Source: an uncultured Aquimarina sp.
GTDB taxonomy: Bacteria > Bacteroidota > Bacteroidia > Flavobacteriales > Flavobacteriaceae
Direction: 5' to 3'
Assembly (NCBI GenBank): GCA_947500545.1
Contig: CANMSO010000003.1
Location: 496,001-560,000, forward strand
Length of the DNA: 64,000 bases
Below the pieces are notes generated by a model, which was not told where the DNA came from, ran no database searches, and was given only the letters and a program-made list of their open reading frames with translations. Positions 27,204 to 36,962 of this stretch are shown piece by piece (within the stretch, counting starts at the first letter, position 1; each line of letters begins with the position of its first letter). The translations under genes and the position numbers were made by a program.

Positions 27204-29639
27204 ATGTTTAGAAATCATTTAAAAATAGCATGGAGAAGCCTTAAAAAGCAACCCTTTTTTACTTTCATAAATACTTTTGGGCTAGCTATTGGAATGGCAG
27301 GAGGGATACTTATTTCTTTATACATATATGACGAATTGAGTTTTGATAGGATGTTTGCAGATGCTGATCGTATTTACAGAATTAATGTAGATGTAAAATT
27401 TGGCGGTAATGCAGAGCAATATGCCGAAGTATCAGCCCCAATGGCAGAAGCAACGGGTAGAGATTATTCGCAAATAGAATTAACTACTCGGTTTAGAAAT
27501 TTAGGAAGTATGCTTATCAGAAAAAGTGATGCAGAGCTTAATGTAAAACAAGCAGGGATCACTTATGTAGATACTACCTTTTTTGAGATGTTTGGGATGG
27601 ATCTTTTAGCAGGAAATCCTAAAACAGCTTTAAAAGAACCAAATACTTTAATTTTAACCAAAACTGCAGCAGAGAAACATTTTGGAGTTCATGAAGCCAT
27701 TGGTCAACAAGTGGTATTAAATAATTCTGACACATATACTGTAACGGGTGTTATTGATGATATGCCAAAGAATTCATTCATTAGAAACCATAATGTTTTT
27801 ATCGCTATGGCAGGATACGAGGATGCAAAATCTAACGAATGGGGAAATCATAATTATCCAACTTTTATCAAATTGCGCCCAGGTGCAAGGATTAAGGATT
27901 TTGACAATTTTTTAGAATCTGCATTAGGAACTTATGTAATTCCTGGAGTACAAAAATATGCACCAGGTATAACAGAGGAACAATTTTTAGCCTCTGGAAA
28001 CTACCTTAATTTTAGCACAATAGCTCTAAAGGATATTCATTTATACTCTAACAGAAGTCCAGAATTAAGCGCAAATAGTAATATTCAAAATGTATACATT
28101 CTATTTTTTATAGCATTGTTTCTGATCATCTTGGCAAGTGTTAATTTTATGAACCTATCCACGGCTCATTCTCTTAAAAGAGCTAAAGAAGTAGGAATAC
28201 GTAAAACATTAGGCTCAAATAAATCAGAACTTGTAAAACAATTTTTAACAGAATCGGGTTTAATTTCTTTTACGTCTCTTTTACTTGCTCTAGTAATAGC
28301 TACAATTACATTACCATTTTTTAATGACGTAGCAGGTAAGGCAATTTCTATTCCATTTTCAGAACCTGGGTTTTGGTTAATGTTGTTATTGGGAACAGCT
28401 TTTTTAGGTGTTTTTTCGGGCAGCTATCCTGCATTTTTCATGTCAAGATTTATGCCTATTAAAGCACTAAAAGGCATAGGTGAAAATAACAACACCGGAG
28501 GAAAAATTAGAAACTCATTGGTTGTTTTTCAATTTGCTATTTCTGTCTTTTTGATTGTAAGCACCTTAGTTGTTTTTCAGCAACTAAACTTTATTCAAGA
28601 TAAAGATTTAGGGTTCACAAAAGATCAGGTTTTAATTGTAAATGATGTTTATGCTGCAGAAAATCAAGTTCAATCTTTTAAAGAAGAAGTATTGCAACTA
28701 GGACAAGTTGAGCATGCGTCTTTAAGTAGTTATTTACCTACTCCTTCTTCTAGAAGCACCAGTTCCTTTTTTATAGAAGGATCTAGGGGGTTACAAGAAA
28801 AAGCTTTGAACATGAACGATTGGGATGTAGATCATGATTATATATCAACTCTAGATTTAGAAATAATTGCAGGACGTAATTTTGACCCGAAATTTCGTTC
28901 AGATTCTACCTCAATAATTTTAAATGAAGCGGCTGTCGCTGTATTAGGAATGACACCAGAAGAAGCTCTGGGAGTACGAATATCATCTGATTACGATGTA
29001 GAAGAAGTAACCTTTTTAAAAGTTATAGGTGTTGTTAAAAACTTTCATTTTGAATCACTCAAAGAAAATATAGATGCACTAAGTCTTTCATTAGCAAACA
29101 GCAATGGTGCTATGGCGGTTAAATTAAATGCAGGAAATTTCTCGAATACCATTGCAAGAATTGAAGAGATATGGAGTAAAGTGGCCCCGGGTCAACCATT
29201 CAATTACTATTTTATGGAAGAATCTTTCAACGATATATATCAATCAGAACAGCGATTAGGAGAGATTTTCGTGGCCTTTACTATACTATCTATTTTGATA
29301 GCCTGCCTTGGGTTATTTGGTTTGGCAGCTTTTAATGCAGAAAAACGTACCAAGGAGATTGGTGTTAGAAAAGTAATGGGAGCAAGCGTAACTCAAATTA
29401 CATATAAGCTTACTATCGATTTTCTAAAGCTCGTTGTTATTGCGATACTTATTTCATTACCCTTGGGATGGTATGTTATGGATAGATGGTTAGAAGATTT
29501 CTCATATCGAATAATAATCAGTTGGGATGTATTTGTTGTCGCGACACTTTTAGCTGTAATCATTTCCGTTTTAACGGTAAGCTATCAAAGTATTAAGGCA
29601 GCCATAGTAAACCCGATAAAAAGCTTACGAACAGAATAA
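27204..29639 (+). CDS. MacB/FtsX-type ABC permease 2 of 8
   Basis: The start is the ATG at 27204, giving 811 residues from MFRNHLKIAWRSLKKQ; an open frame back to 27027 lies wholly inside permease 1 and is not used. It has the two-halved permease architecture, with cytoplasmic motifs KEVGIRKTLGSN (~327) and KEIGVRKVMGAS (~716) and the C-terminal NPIKSLRTE. Its first 15 residues are close to those of permease 1, suggesting descent from it, but the periplasmic domains differ strongly, as expected if partner or substrate specificity has diverged. Confidence 0.93.
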   Translation: MFRNHLKIAWRSLKKQPFFTFINTFGLAIGMAGGILISLYIYDELSFDRMFADADRIYRINVDVKFGGNAEQYAEVSAPMAEATGRDYSQIELTTRFRNLGSMLIRKSDAELNVKQAGITYVDTTFFEMFGMDLLAGNPKTALKEPNTLILTKTAAEKHFGVHEAIGQQVVLNNSDTYTVTGVIDDMPKNSFIRNHNVFIAMAGYEDAKSNEWGNHNYPTFIKLRPGARIKDFDNFLESALGTYVIPGVQKYAPGITEEQFLASGNYLNFSTIALKDIHLYSNRSPELSANSNIQNVYILFFIALFLIILASVNFMNLSTAHSLKRAKEVGIRKTLGSNKSELVKQFLTESGLISFTSLLLALVIATITLPFFNDVAGKAISIPFSEPGFWLMLLLGTAFLGVFSGSYPAFFMSRFMPIKALKGIGENNNTGGKIRNSLVVFQFAISVFLIVSTLVVFQQLNFIQDKDLGFTKDQVLIVNDVYAAENQVQSFKEEVLQLGQVEHASLSSYLPTPSSRSTSSFFIEGSRGLQEKALNMNDWDVDHDYISTLDLEIIAGRNFDPKFRSDSTSIILNEAAVAVLGMTPEEALGVRISSDYDVEEVTFLKVIGVVKNFHFESLKENIDALSLSLANSNGAMAVKLNAGNFSNTIARIEEIWSKVAPGQPFNYYFMEESFNDIYQSEQRLGEIFVAFTILSILIACLGLFGLAAFNAEKRTKEIGVRKVMGASVTQITYKLTIDFLKLVVIAILISLPLGWYVMDRWLEDFSYRIIISWDVFVVATLLAVIISVLTVSYQSIKAAIVNPIKSLRTE

Positions 29640-29679
29640 ATCATCAATAATTAACGATAGTCATGTTTAAAAATTATAT
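29629..29679 (+). repeat. 51-bp direct repeat, copy A (permease 2/3 junction)
   Basis: This 51-bp stretch covers the last codons of permease 2, the whole 23-bp intergenic gap and the first codons of permease 3, and is identical to 32067-32117. After one mismatch, 16 further bases match (29681-29696). The gap itself is not coding, so its identity indicates recent duplication, gene conversion or a conserved RNA signal. Confidence 0.9.
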
Positions 29680-32077
29680 CAAAATAGCTTGGAGAACCCT
29701 TTTGAAACATAAGAGTCTGTTTGCGATTAATATTACAGGTCTTGGTCTAGGAATAGCCTCATGTTTGTTGATGACTTTGTATGTAACAGACGAACTGAGT
29801 TATGATAAATTTAATGAAAAAGCAGACGAAATTGTAAGAGTAGTATTTAGAGCAAAAATAAATGGTGAAGAAATAAGAGAAGCAGTTGTAATGCCACCGG
29901 TGGGAAAAACATTAGAAAATGAATTCCCAGAAGTAGTACAATCTACTCGTATTAGACAAATAGGAATGCAAAAAGTATCCTATAGTAATACAACATACAG
30001 AAATAACACACTTGCCTATGTAGATCCTAATTTTTTTGATGTTTTCACGCTGCCTGTGATCAAGGGTAATTCTGTTTCACCTCTTGATCAACCTAATTCG
30101 CTTGTGATTACAAAAAAAACAGCTGAGCGATATTTTGGAAACATAGATATAGCTATAGGAAAGAGAATTGTGCTTAATGATAAGAATGAATCTTATACAG
30201 TAACGGCTGTAATAGATGAGGTTCCCAAAAACGCTCATTTTCATTTTGATTTGTTTGCCACGATGCCTAATGATGGTATAGCCGTTTCAAATTCCTGGAC
30301 AAATTCTTATTTCCATACCTATCTGGTATTACAAAAAGGATATGATTACAAACAACTAGAGGCTAAATTACCAGAGGTACTTCAAAAACATATGGGTGAT
30401 CAGTTACAAGAAGAACTAGGAGTGTCTTATGCAGAATTTACAAAAGAAAATCAACTAGGTCTTTTTTTACAACCCTTAACCGATATTCATTTAGAATCTG
30501 ATTTTGCTGCTGTTTCAGAACTTGAACAAGGCGGAGATATAAAGTACATCTATATTTTTAGTATCGTCGCACTATTTATGCTGGTGATTGCCTGTATAAA
30601 TTTCATGAATTTATCTACAGCCGCAGCTTCAAAAAGAGCCAAAGAAATTGGAGTGAAGAAAGTAATGGGTTCTGGAAAAATACATCTAGTTTATCAGTTC
30701 TTGATAGAGTCATTTCTATCTACTCTAATGGCCATGATTTTGGCCTCAATTATTCTTCTGTTATCATTACCATTATTTAATAGATTATCGGGTAAAGAGT
30801 TGGAATTGTATTATTTATTGAAACCATCAATTTTTATAATACTTTCGGGATTAACAATTGGGATTGCATTTTTGGCAGGAGCGTATCCGGCGTTTTATTT
30901 GTCTTCTTTTAAACCAATTACAGCCTTAAAGAGTAAGTTTTCTGGCCAAGGAAATACCAAAGGGATTAGAAGCGGGTTAGTAGTTTTTCAGTTTGTAATA
31001 TCTGCGGGACTCATTATAGCAACTTTGGTAGTAGATCAACAAATGTTATATATCCAAAATAAGGATATTGGTTATGAAAAAGACCAGATGTTGGTGCTTA
31101 GAAACACGTATCTTCTTCAGCATAATGAAACGGTTTTTAAAGATCAGATTCAGAGTGACCCAAGAATCGCAAGCATTACAAATTCGGCATTTGTGCCGGC
31201 AGGTCTTACCGATAACGAGATGTCGGGTATTTTTCTGGGGGACTCATTTCAAAGAAGGATGTATGTCTATAATATAGATGAAGCATATGTCCCAACAATG
31301 GGTATGGAATTAATTTCTGGAAGAAATTTTTCTAAAGAATTTGGAGATGAAACTAATAATGTGATTATTAATCAGAAGGCAGCAAAAGTTTTAGGCTTTG
31401 GAAACAATGCTATAGGAAAAACTTTTATAAGAGATACAAATCATGGAAAACAAACACTTACTGTTGTAGGTGTGATAAAGGACTTTCATTTTAAATCTTT
31501 ACACCAAGCTATAGAGCCTTTAATAATGTTAAACAATCCTTATGGAGGGTTAATCGTAAGGGCCAAAGTTTCTGAAATGTCTGATCTTATTGCAACCATT
31601 GAAAATACATGGAATGAATTTGGGACATCAGAACCTTTTCATTATTTACTGTTGGATCAAGCATATAATCAAACATACCTCAAAGAACAAAAAATGGGTA
31701 CTATTCTTAGAGTCTTTGCTTTGCTTACCATTTTTGTAGCATGTTTAGGACTGTTTGGATTAGTAACTTTTACGGCAGAACAGCGTTTCAAAGAAATAGG
31801 AATAAGAAAAGTATTAGGATCTACTGTACCTCAAATAATTACAATGCTTTCTGCCGACTTCTTAAAACTAGTGCTTGTTTCATTCCTCGTTGCGTTTCCT
31901 TTGGGCTTCTATTTCATGAATAAATGGCTAGAGGATTTTGCATACCGCATCGAGATTCAATGGTGGATATTTGTACTTGCGGGTTGTATCACAATGTTTA
32001 TTGCATTTATGACAATAGGTTGGAAAAGTTTCAGAGCTGCATCCATGAACCCTGTGAAAAGTTTGAGAACAGAATAA
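29663..32077 (+). CDS. MacB/FtsX-type ABC permease 3 of 8
   Basis: An 804-residue permease starting MFKNYIKIAWRTLLKHKSLF, with TM1 ~18-42, first coupling motif KEIGVKKVMGSG (~326), central TM5 at GLVVFQFVISAGLIIATLVV, second motif KEIGIRKVLGST (~709) and ending NPVKSLRTE. The first half ends in LSGLTIGIAFLAGAYPAFYLSSFKPITALKS, a loop shared with permeases 5, 7 and 8 ('YPAFYLSSF..I..LK'). The start region and leader are nearly identical to permease 4 although the proteins diverge soon after. Confidence 0.93.
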   Translation: MFKNYIKIAWRTLLKHKSLFAINITGLGLGIASCLLMTLYVTDELSYDKFNEKADEIVRVVFRAKINGEEIREAVVMPPVGKTLENEFPEVVQSTRIRQIGMQKVSYSNTTYRNNTLAYVDPNFFDVFTLPVIKGNSVSPLDQPNSLVITKKTAERYFGNIDIAIGKRIVLNDKNESYTVTAVIDEVPKNAHFHFDLFATMPNDGIAVSNSWTNSYFHTYLVLQKGYDYKQLEAKLPEVLQKHMGDQLQEELGVSYAEFTKENQLGLFLQPLTDIHLESDFAAVSELEQGGDIKYIYIFSIVALFMLVIACINFMNLSTAAASKRAKEIGVKKVMGSGKIHLVYQFLIESFLSTLMAMILASIILLLSLPLFNRLSGKELELYYLLKPSIFIILSGLTIGIAFLAGAYPAFYLSSFKPITALKSKFSGQGNTKGIRSGLVVFQFVISAGLIIATLVVDQQMLYIQNKDIGYEKDQMLVLRNTYLLQHNETVFKDQIQSDPRIASITNSAFVPAGLTDNEMSGIFLGDSFQRRMYVYNIDEAYVPTMGMELISGRNFSKEFGDETNNVIINQKAAKVLGFGNNAIGKTFIRDTNHGKQTLTVVGVIKDFHFKSLHQAIEPLIMLNNPYGGLIVRAKVSEMSDLIATIENTWNEFGTSEPFHYLLLDQAYNQTYLKEQKMGTILRVFALLTIFVACLGLFGLVTFTAEQRFKEIGIRKVLGSTVPQIITMLSADFLKLVLVSFLVAFPLGFYFMNKWLEDFAYRIEIQWWIFVLAGCITMFIAFMTIGWKSFRAASMNPVKSLRTE

Positions 32078-32117
32078 ATCATCAATAATTAACGATAGTC
32101 ATGTTTAAAAATTATAT
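32067..32117 (+). repeat. 51-bp direct repeat, copy B (permease 3/4 junction)
   Basis: Identical over 51 bp to 29629-29679, in the same position relative to stop codon, 23-bp gap and start codon. The two copies are 2438 bp apart, one permease unit, so the unit of duplication or conversion is a whole gene. Confidence 0.9.
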
Positions 32118-34515
32118 TAAAATAGCTTGGAGAAATTTATGGAAAAATAAAGCCATAACGAGTCTCAATATTATTGGATTATCCGTTGCTTTTAGTATAG
32201 CAATACTATTAAGTATGACTGCTTTTTTTGAACTATCTTATGATGAGTTTCATGAAAATAAAGATTCAATATACCAGGTATATGCTTCATGGCAAACACC
32301 TGATGCGGTAGAAATTCAAACATCAAGTCCAGCACCTCTTGCAGATGGGTTGAAAGAAAAAGTGCCCGGAGTTAGTAAAATATCCAGGCATATGAGTGGC
32401 AATGTATTAGTGCTACACAAAGAAAAAGAGCTCAATCTAGATATGAGTTGGGTAGATCCTGACTTTTTTACGATGTTTTCTTTTCCTGTAGAAAAAGGAA
32501 ATCATAAACAACTACTTCATGAGAGCAATGTTGTAGTGATTACTCAAAGAATGGCCAATGTTATTTTTGGAACAACAGCTGCTGTTGGTAAAACTGTTGA
32601 CCTTCTTCTTAATGGAAAAAAAGAACCCTTTACTGTTTCTGCCGTTTTAAAAGATATCCCTGCCAATAGTAGTCTTGAATTTGATATTGCGGCTAATTTT
32701 AAGAGTAATCCACGTTATGAAATATTGAAAGACCGATGGGATCATACAAATCACGAGGTATATCTTCAACTACAGAAAGATGTTTCTGTTGATCAATTCG
32801 AAAAAAGCACACATGCTTTTACAAATCTACATTTTAAAGGAGAAATAGATAACTCTAAACGAGATGGTGCTCTTGCAGATAAAAACGGGCAGTATATGCA
32901 ATTAAAACTACATCCTTTTAAGGACATCTATTTTACTAATTTCCAAAGAGAAACTGTTGAGGTAAGTAGAACGTTACCTTATATTGTTTTAGGTATTGCA
33001 GGATTACTTCTATTTATTGCTTGTGTTAATTTTATTAATATGAGTATCGCCAAAAGTACTTCCAGACTTCAGGAAATAGGCATGCGTAAAACACTTGGTG
33101 CGGCAAAGAAGAACGTATTTTTTCAATTTTGGAGCGAGAGTATTTTAATATTCTTAGCAACCCTATGTTTGGGAGCTCTTTTAAGCATTGTATTGTTGGA
33201 TGATTTTAAATCCTTATTTGATACTGACGCCACTTTTAATAACGCATTGTCTGTCTCAGCAATTGTTGGTTTCATACTAATTTTTCTAATTATAACATCT
33301 GTAGCAGGAGGATATCCAGCGCTTTTACTTAGTAAATTAGGAACTATACAGGCACTAAAAGGGAAAGTGCAAATTAATGGTCGAAATAAGGTTAGGGATG
33401 TACTAATGATCATTCAATTTGCCATCGTGATTTTATTGATGAGTGGAAGTTTTGTCCTCTGGGGTCAACTTCAATATATGCGCACCAAAGATTTGGGTTT
33501 TAATAAAGAGCAAGTCATTTCTTTACCATTAAATGGAAAAAAGGAAGGTAACAAAGTTGTAAAACTGTTGAGAGAAGAGTTGAAGGGAAGTTCAGAAATT
33601 ATAAGCATAACAGGCTCTGATAATAATCTGGGTAGAGGAAAAGATGGTAGTTTTTTTACCAGTCAACTAGGCTTTGATTATAAAAACCGCGAAGTTGGTA
33701 CTCATATGTTGGTGGTAGATTATGATTATGCCAAAACCCTTGATATCAAATTACTCGCCGGAAGATCTTTTGACAGAAATTTTGCTGCAGATAGCTTGTC
33801 AGTTGTAATTAATGAGGCTATGGCAAAGGAGCTACAGGAAACAGATCCAATAGGTATACAACTTACAGTTCTTGATAGTGTAAAACATACTATTATAGGT
33901 GTTGTAAAAGACTATAATTTCAGGAAATTAGACAGAGAAATAGAGCCAATGACTTTGTTTATGACGGATCAAAAATCAGTGCGATATGCTTACATTAAAG
34001 TCGGGGCTACTAATATTTCTAATACCTACGATCTCATTAAGAATACTTGGACTAAAATAGAGCCAAATGCAGAGTTTTTGGGATCTTTTTTAGATGAAAA
34101 TATAGATAGAGTATTCAAGAAAGAAAGAATAATGATCACCATTATAACCAGTGGAGCTATCATTGCAATTATACTTAGTTGTATCGGGCTTTTAGCAATT
34201 TCTCTACTTGTTGTAACCAAACGCACCAAAGAAATAGGAGTGCGTAAGATTGTAGGAGCCAGCGTTATTTCGATATTGGTTTTACTGGCCAAAGATTTTA
34301 TCAAACTTGTGGCAATAGCTTTTATAATTATAGTACCTGTTGCTTGGTGGTATTCTAATCAATGGCTCGAGGAATATTCATATAGAATGGAGCTAAGTGT
34401 TTGGTTTTTTGTTGCAGCCGGAGTATTGGCATTGGGTATTGCTTTGGCAACAATAAGTTTTGGCACTATAAAAACCGCATTACAAAATCCGGTAAAAAGT
34501 TTGAGAACAGAATAA
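32101..34515 (+). CDS. MacB/FtsX-type ABC permease 4 of 8
   Basis: An 804-residue permease starting MFKNYIKIAWRNLWKNKAIT. Its first cytoplasmic motif is the most deviant of the set, LQEIGMRKTLGAA (~322) in place of (A)KEIGIRKVLG, and the first-half loop reads GGYPALLLSKLGTIQALKG instead of YPAFYLSSF. The second motif is normal, KEIGVRKIVGAS (~709), and it ends NPVKSLRTE. It shares no strong block identity with its neighbours beyond the start, so only its leader appears recently homogenised. Confidence 0.92.
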   Translation: MFKNYIKIAWRNLWKNKAITSLNIIGLSVAFSIAILLSMTAFFELSYDEFHENKDSIYQVYASWQTPDAVEIQTSSPAPLADGLKEKVPGVSKISRHMSGNVLVLHKEKELNLDMSWVDPDFFTMFSFPVEKGNHKQLLHESNVVVITQRMANVIFGTTAAVGKTVDLLLNGKKEPFTVSAVLKDIPANSSLEFDIAANFKSNPRYEILKDRWDHTNHEVYLQLQKDVSVDQFEKSTHAFTNLHFKGEIDNSKRDGALADKNGQYMQLKLHPFKDIYFTNFQRETVEVSRTLPYIVLGIAGLLLFIACVNFINMSIAKSTSRLQEIGMRKTLGAAKKNVFFQFWSESILIFLATLCLGALLSIVLLDDFKSLFDTDATFNNALSVSAIVGFILIFLIITSVAGGYPALLLSKLGTIQALKGKVQINGRNKVRDVLMIIQFAIVILLMSGSFVLWGQLQYMRTKDLGFNKEQVISLPLNGKKEGNKVVKLLREELKGSSEIISITGSDNNLGRGKDGSFFTSQLGFDYKNREVGTHMLVVDYDYAKTLDIKLLAGRSFDRNFAADSLSVVINEAMAKELQETDPIGIQLTVLDSVKHTIIGVVKDYNFRKLDREIEPMTLFMTDQKSVRYAYIKVGATNISNTYDLIKNTWTKIEPNAEFLGSFLDENIDRVFKKERIMITIITSGAIIAIILSCIGLLAISLLVVTKRTKEIGVRKIVGASVISILVLLAKDFIKLVAIAFIIIVPVAWWYSNQWLEEYSYRMELSVWFFVAAGVLALGIALATISFGTIKTALQNPVKSLRTE

Positions 34516-34526
34516 AATATGATGTT

Positions 34527-36941
34527 ATGATTAAGAATTATATAAAAATCGCCTGGAGAAATTTAGTGAAGAATAAAGTATTCTCTATTATCAATATTCT
34601 TGGTTTGTCTGTTGGACTTACAGCTTGTTTATTACTCACCTTTTATGTGCTAGATGAAACTGGTTATGATACACATCACAAGGATTCTGATAGGATATAT
34701 AGAATCGTAATGGAGTCGGCCGGAAAGAAGTTGGCCGCCACTGCTGGCCCCATGGCACAAACGCTTAAAAATGAATTCCCTGAGATAGAACAGTCAACCA
34801 GACTTTTAAAGTTTCCAAACGTAGATAAATTTCTTTTACATGCTCAGGATAAGGAAACCCCATTGTATGAAACTAATGGCTACTATGTTGATTCTTTGTT
34901 TTTTAAAGTGTTAACCTATGATTTTAAGTATGGAGATGCTAACACCGCCCTTAGCAAACCCAATACAGTGCTATTGTCTGAAGAAGTAGCCTACAAAATA
35001 TTTGGAGATAAAAACCCTGTGAATGAAGTTATAGACATAGAAATCCCATATGGAAAAACAAAATATACTGTTGATGGAGTTTTTAGAAGTAAGTTAAACA
35101 AATCTCATATTAATGCTAACTTATTACTTTCTATGAAGAATGATGATGTTGGCGGATGGGTAGATTCACAAGAAGGGCTTTTGGGCAACAACCTTTTTTA
35201 TACCTACATAAAATTAAAGCCTGGCAGTAGCATAGCTAATGTCGAAAAAAAACTTCCAGAATTTACTGATAGACATATCGGTGCTCAACTGGCGGCCAGC
35301 AATTTCGAGAGGCGTTATCTTGCTCAACCACTAAAAGATATTTACTTAAAATCGAATATAACATGGGAGATTTCTGCTAACGGAAGTATGACCTATATTT
35401 ATATTTTTAGTGCAATAGCCGCCTTTTTATTACTTATTGCCTGTATCAATTTCATGAACTTATCTACAGCACGTTCTGAAAAGAGAGCCAAGGAGGTAGG
35501 TATGAGAAAAGTATTGGGAGCTCAAAAAAACACATTAGTTTTTCAATTTTTAGGAGAGTCATTACTACTTTGTATTATAGCATTATCGATAGCATTGTTA
35601 TTGGTAGCGATGTTGCTGCCCTTTTTTAATGCTATTACTCACAAAGAACTATTATTGTTTAAATATCCAGGAATTCTATTTTTTATAGCTGGTTTGGCAT
35701 TTATTACGGGACTATTGTCTGGATTGTACCCTGCATTTTATTTATCATCTTTTAAACCAATTACAGTACTTAAGGGAAAACTAGTAAACTCTATTTCTGC
35801 TAAAACTATTCGTAAGGGTTTGGTTGTTTTTCAATTCACAATATCAGCAGCATTAATATTGGTTTCAGGAGTCATTTGGCAACAGATGGATTTTTTGAAA
35901 AGCAAAGACTTGGGATTTAAGAAGGACCAACAATTGCTTATTCCGTATCGTAGTTCTTTAGCAGCAAAAAACTACAATTCTTTTAAAGCAGAATTAATAA
36001 AGAACCCTAATATTATTGCTGCATCTGGAGGAGATTCGTATCCTGGGTTACATGTTATTAGTGATGATTCGTTCTATGGAGAGGGGCAAACGATAAAAGA
36101 TAATGTATATACAAGATATGGACAGGTTTACGATGATTATATTAAGACTTTAGGATATAAATTGTTGTATGGGAGGTCGTTCTCAAAAAACGAAAAAAAT
36201 GATTCGTTATCCGTAATATTAAATGAAACGGCTATAGCAAAATTGGGATATGAATCTTCAACCGCAGTGGGTAGAACAATCTATTATGATCGCGATGATA
36301 AAAAACATGAATTAGAAATTATTGGAGTCATAAAAGACTTTAATTTCAAAAGTCTTCATGAACCTATAGCACCATATGCTTTGTTTAGTCTTGGTGAGAA
36401 TCAACCAGCATATTTCATAGCAACACTTAGAGAGGGAGATTTTAATACCACGATAAGCGAAATTGCTGCTACCTGGGAAAGTATTAATCCCAATGTTCCT
36501 TTTGAGTATTCTTTTTTGGATCAGGATTTCAATAGCAATTATATGGCCGAGCAACAGGCATCAAAAGTCGTTTTTGGCTTCATGTTTATAGCAATTTTTA
36601 TTGCATGTATTGGTTTGTTTGGATTAGCTTCATTTACAACAGAACAACGCAGAAAAGAAGTGGGTATAAGAAGAGTACTGGGCGCCTCAATTATAGGAAT
36701 TACATCGATGCATTTAAAAGACTTTCTGAAACTAGTACTCCTGGCAATGGCTATTGCAAGTCCGTTGGCATATTATATAGGGTATAAGTGGCTAGAGAAT
36801 TTTGCCTATAAAGTAGAAATGGGTTGGTGGTTATTTGTATCAGCAACTGGTATTGCAATATGCATTGCACTAATTACCGTTGGTTTTCAGGTGATTAAAG
36901 CCGCGACATCAAATCCCGTAAAGAGTTTACGAACAGAATAA
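34527..36941 (+). CDS. MacB/FtsX-type ABC permease 5 of 8
   Basis: The ATG at 34527 gives 804 residues from MIKNYIKIAWRNLVKNKVFS; an open frame reaching back to 34401 overlaps permease 4 and is discarded. Coupling motifs are KEVGMRKVLGAQ (~321) and KEVGIRRVLGAS (~709). It ends NPVKSLRTE. The gap to permease 4 is only 11 bp. The first-half block SFKPITVLKGKLVNS and TM5 LVVFQFTISAALILVSGVIW group it with permeases 3, 7 and 8. Confidence 0.93.
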   Translation: MIKNYIKIAWRNLVKNKVFSIINILGLSVGLTACLLLTFYVLDETGYDTHHKDSDRIYRIVMESAGKKLAATAGPMAQTLKNEFPEIEQSTRLLKFPNVDKFLLHAQDKETPLYETNGYYVDSLFFKVLTYDFKYGDANTALSKPNTVLLSEEVAYKIFGDKNPVNEVIDIEIPYGKTKYTVDGVFRSKLNKSHINANLLLSMKNDDVGGWVDSQEGLLGNNLFYTYIKLKPGSSIANVEKKLPEFTDRHIGAQLAASNFERRYLAQPLKDIYLKSNITWEISANGSMTYIYIFSAIAAFLLLIACINFMNLSTARSEKRAKEVGMRKVLGAQKNTLVFQFLGESLLLCIIALSIALLLVAMLLPFFNAITHKELLLFKYPGILFFIAGLAFITGLLSGLYPAFYLSSFKPITVLKGKLVNSISAKTIRKGLVVFQFTISAALILVSGVIWQQMDFLKSKDLGFKKDQQLLIPYRSSLAAKNYNSFKAELIKNPNIIAASGGDSYPGLHVISDDSFYGEGQTIKDNVYTRYGQVYDDYIKTLGYKLLYGRSFSKNEKNDSLSVILNETAIAKLGYESSTAVGRTIYYDRDDKKHELEIIGVIKDFNFKSLHEPIAPYALFSLGENQPAYFIATLREGDFNTTISEIAATWESINPNVPFEYSFLDQDFNSNYMAEQQASKVVFGFMFIAIFIACIGLFGLASFTTEQRRKEVGIRRVLGASIIGITSMHLKDFLKLVLLAMAIASPLAYYIGYKWLENFAYKVEMGWWLFVSATGIAICIALITVGFQVIKAATSNPVKSLRTE

Positions 36942-36962
36942 TTATTTAACAAGGATATAATT

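Noticed and set aside
34401..34526. 42-codon upstream extension of permease 5
   Set aside because: It overlaps the end of permease 4 in a different frame; the conserved start is the ATG at 34527.
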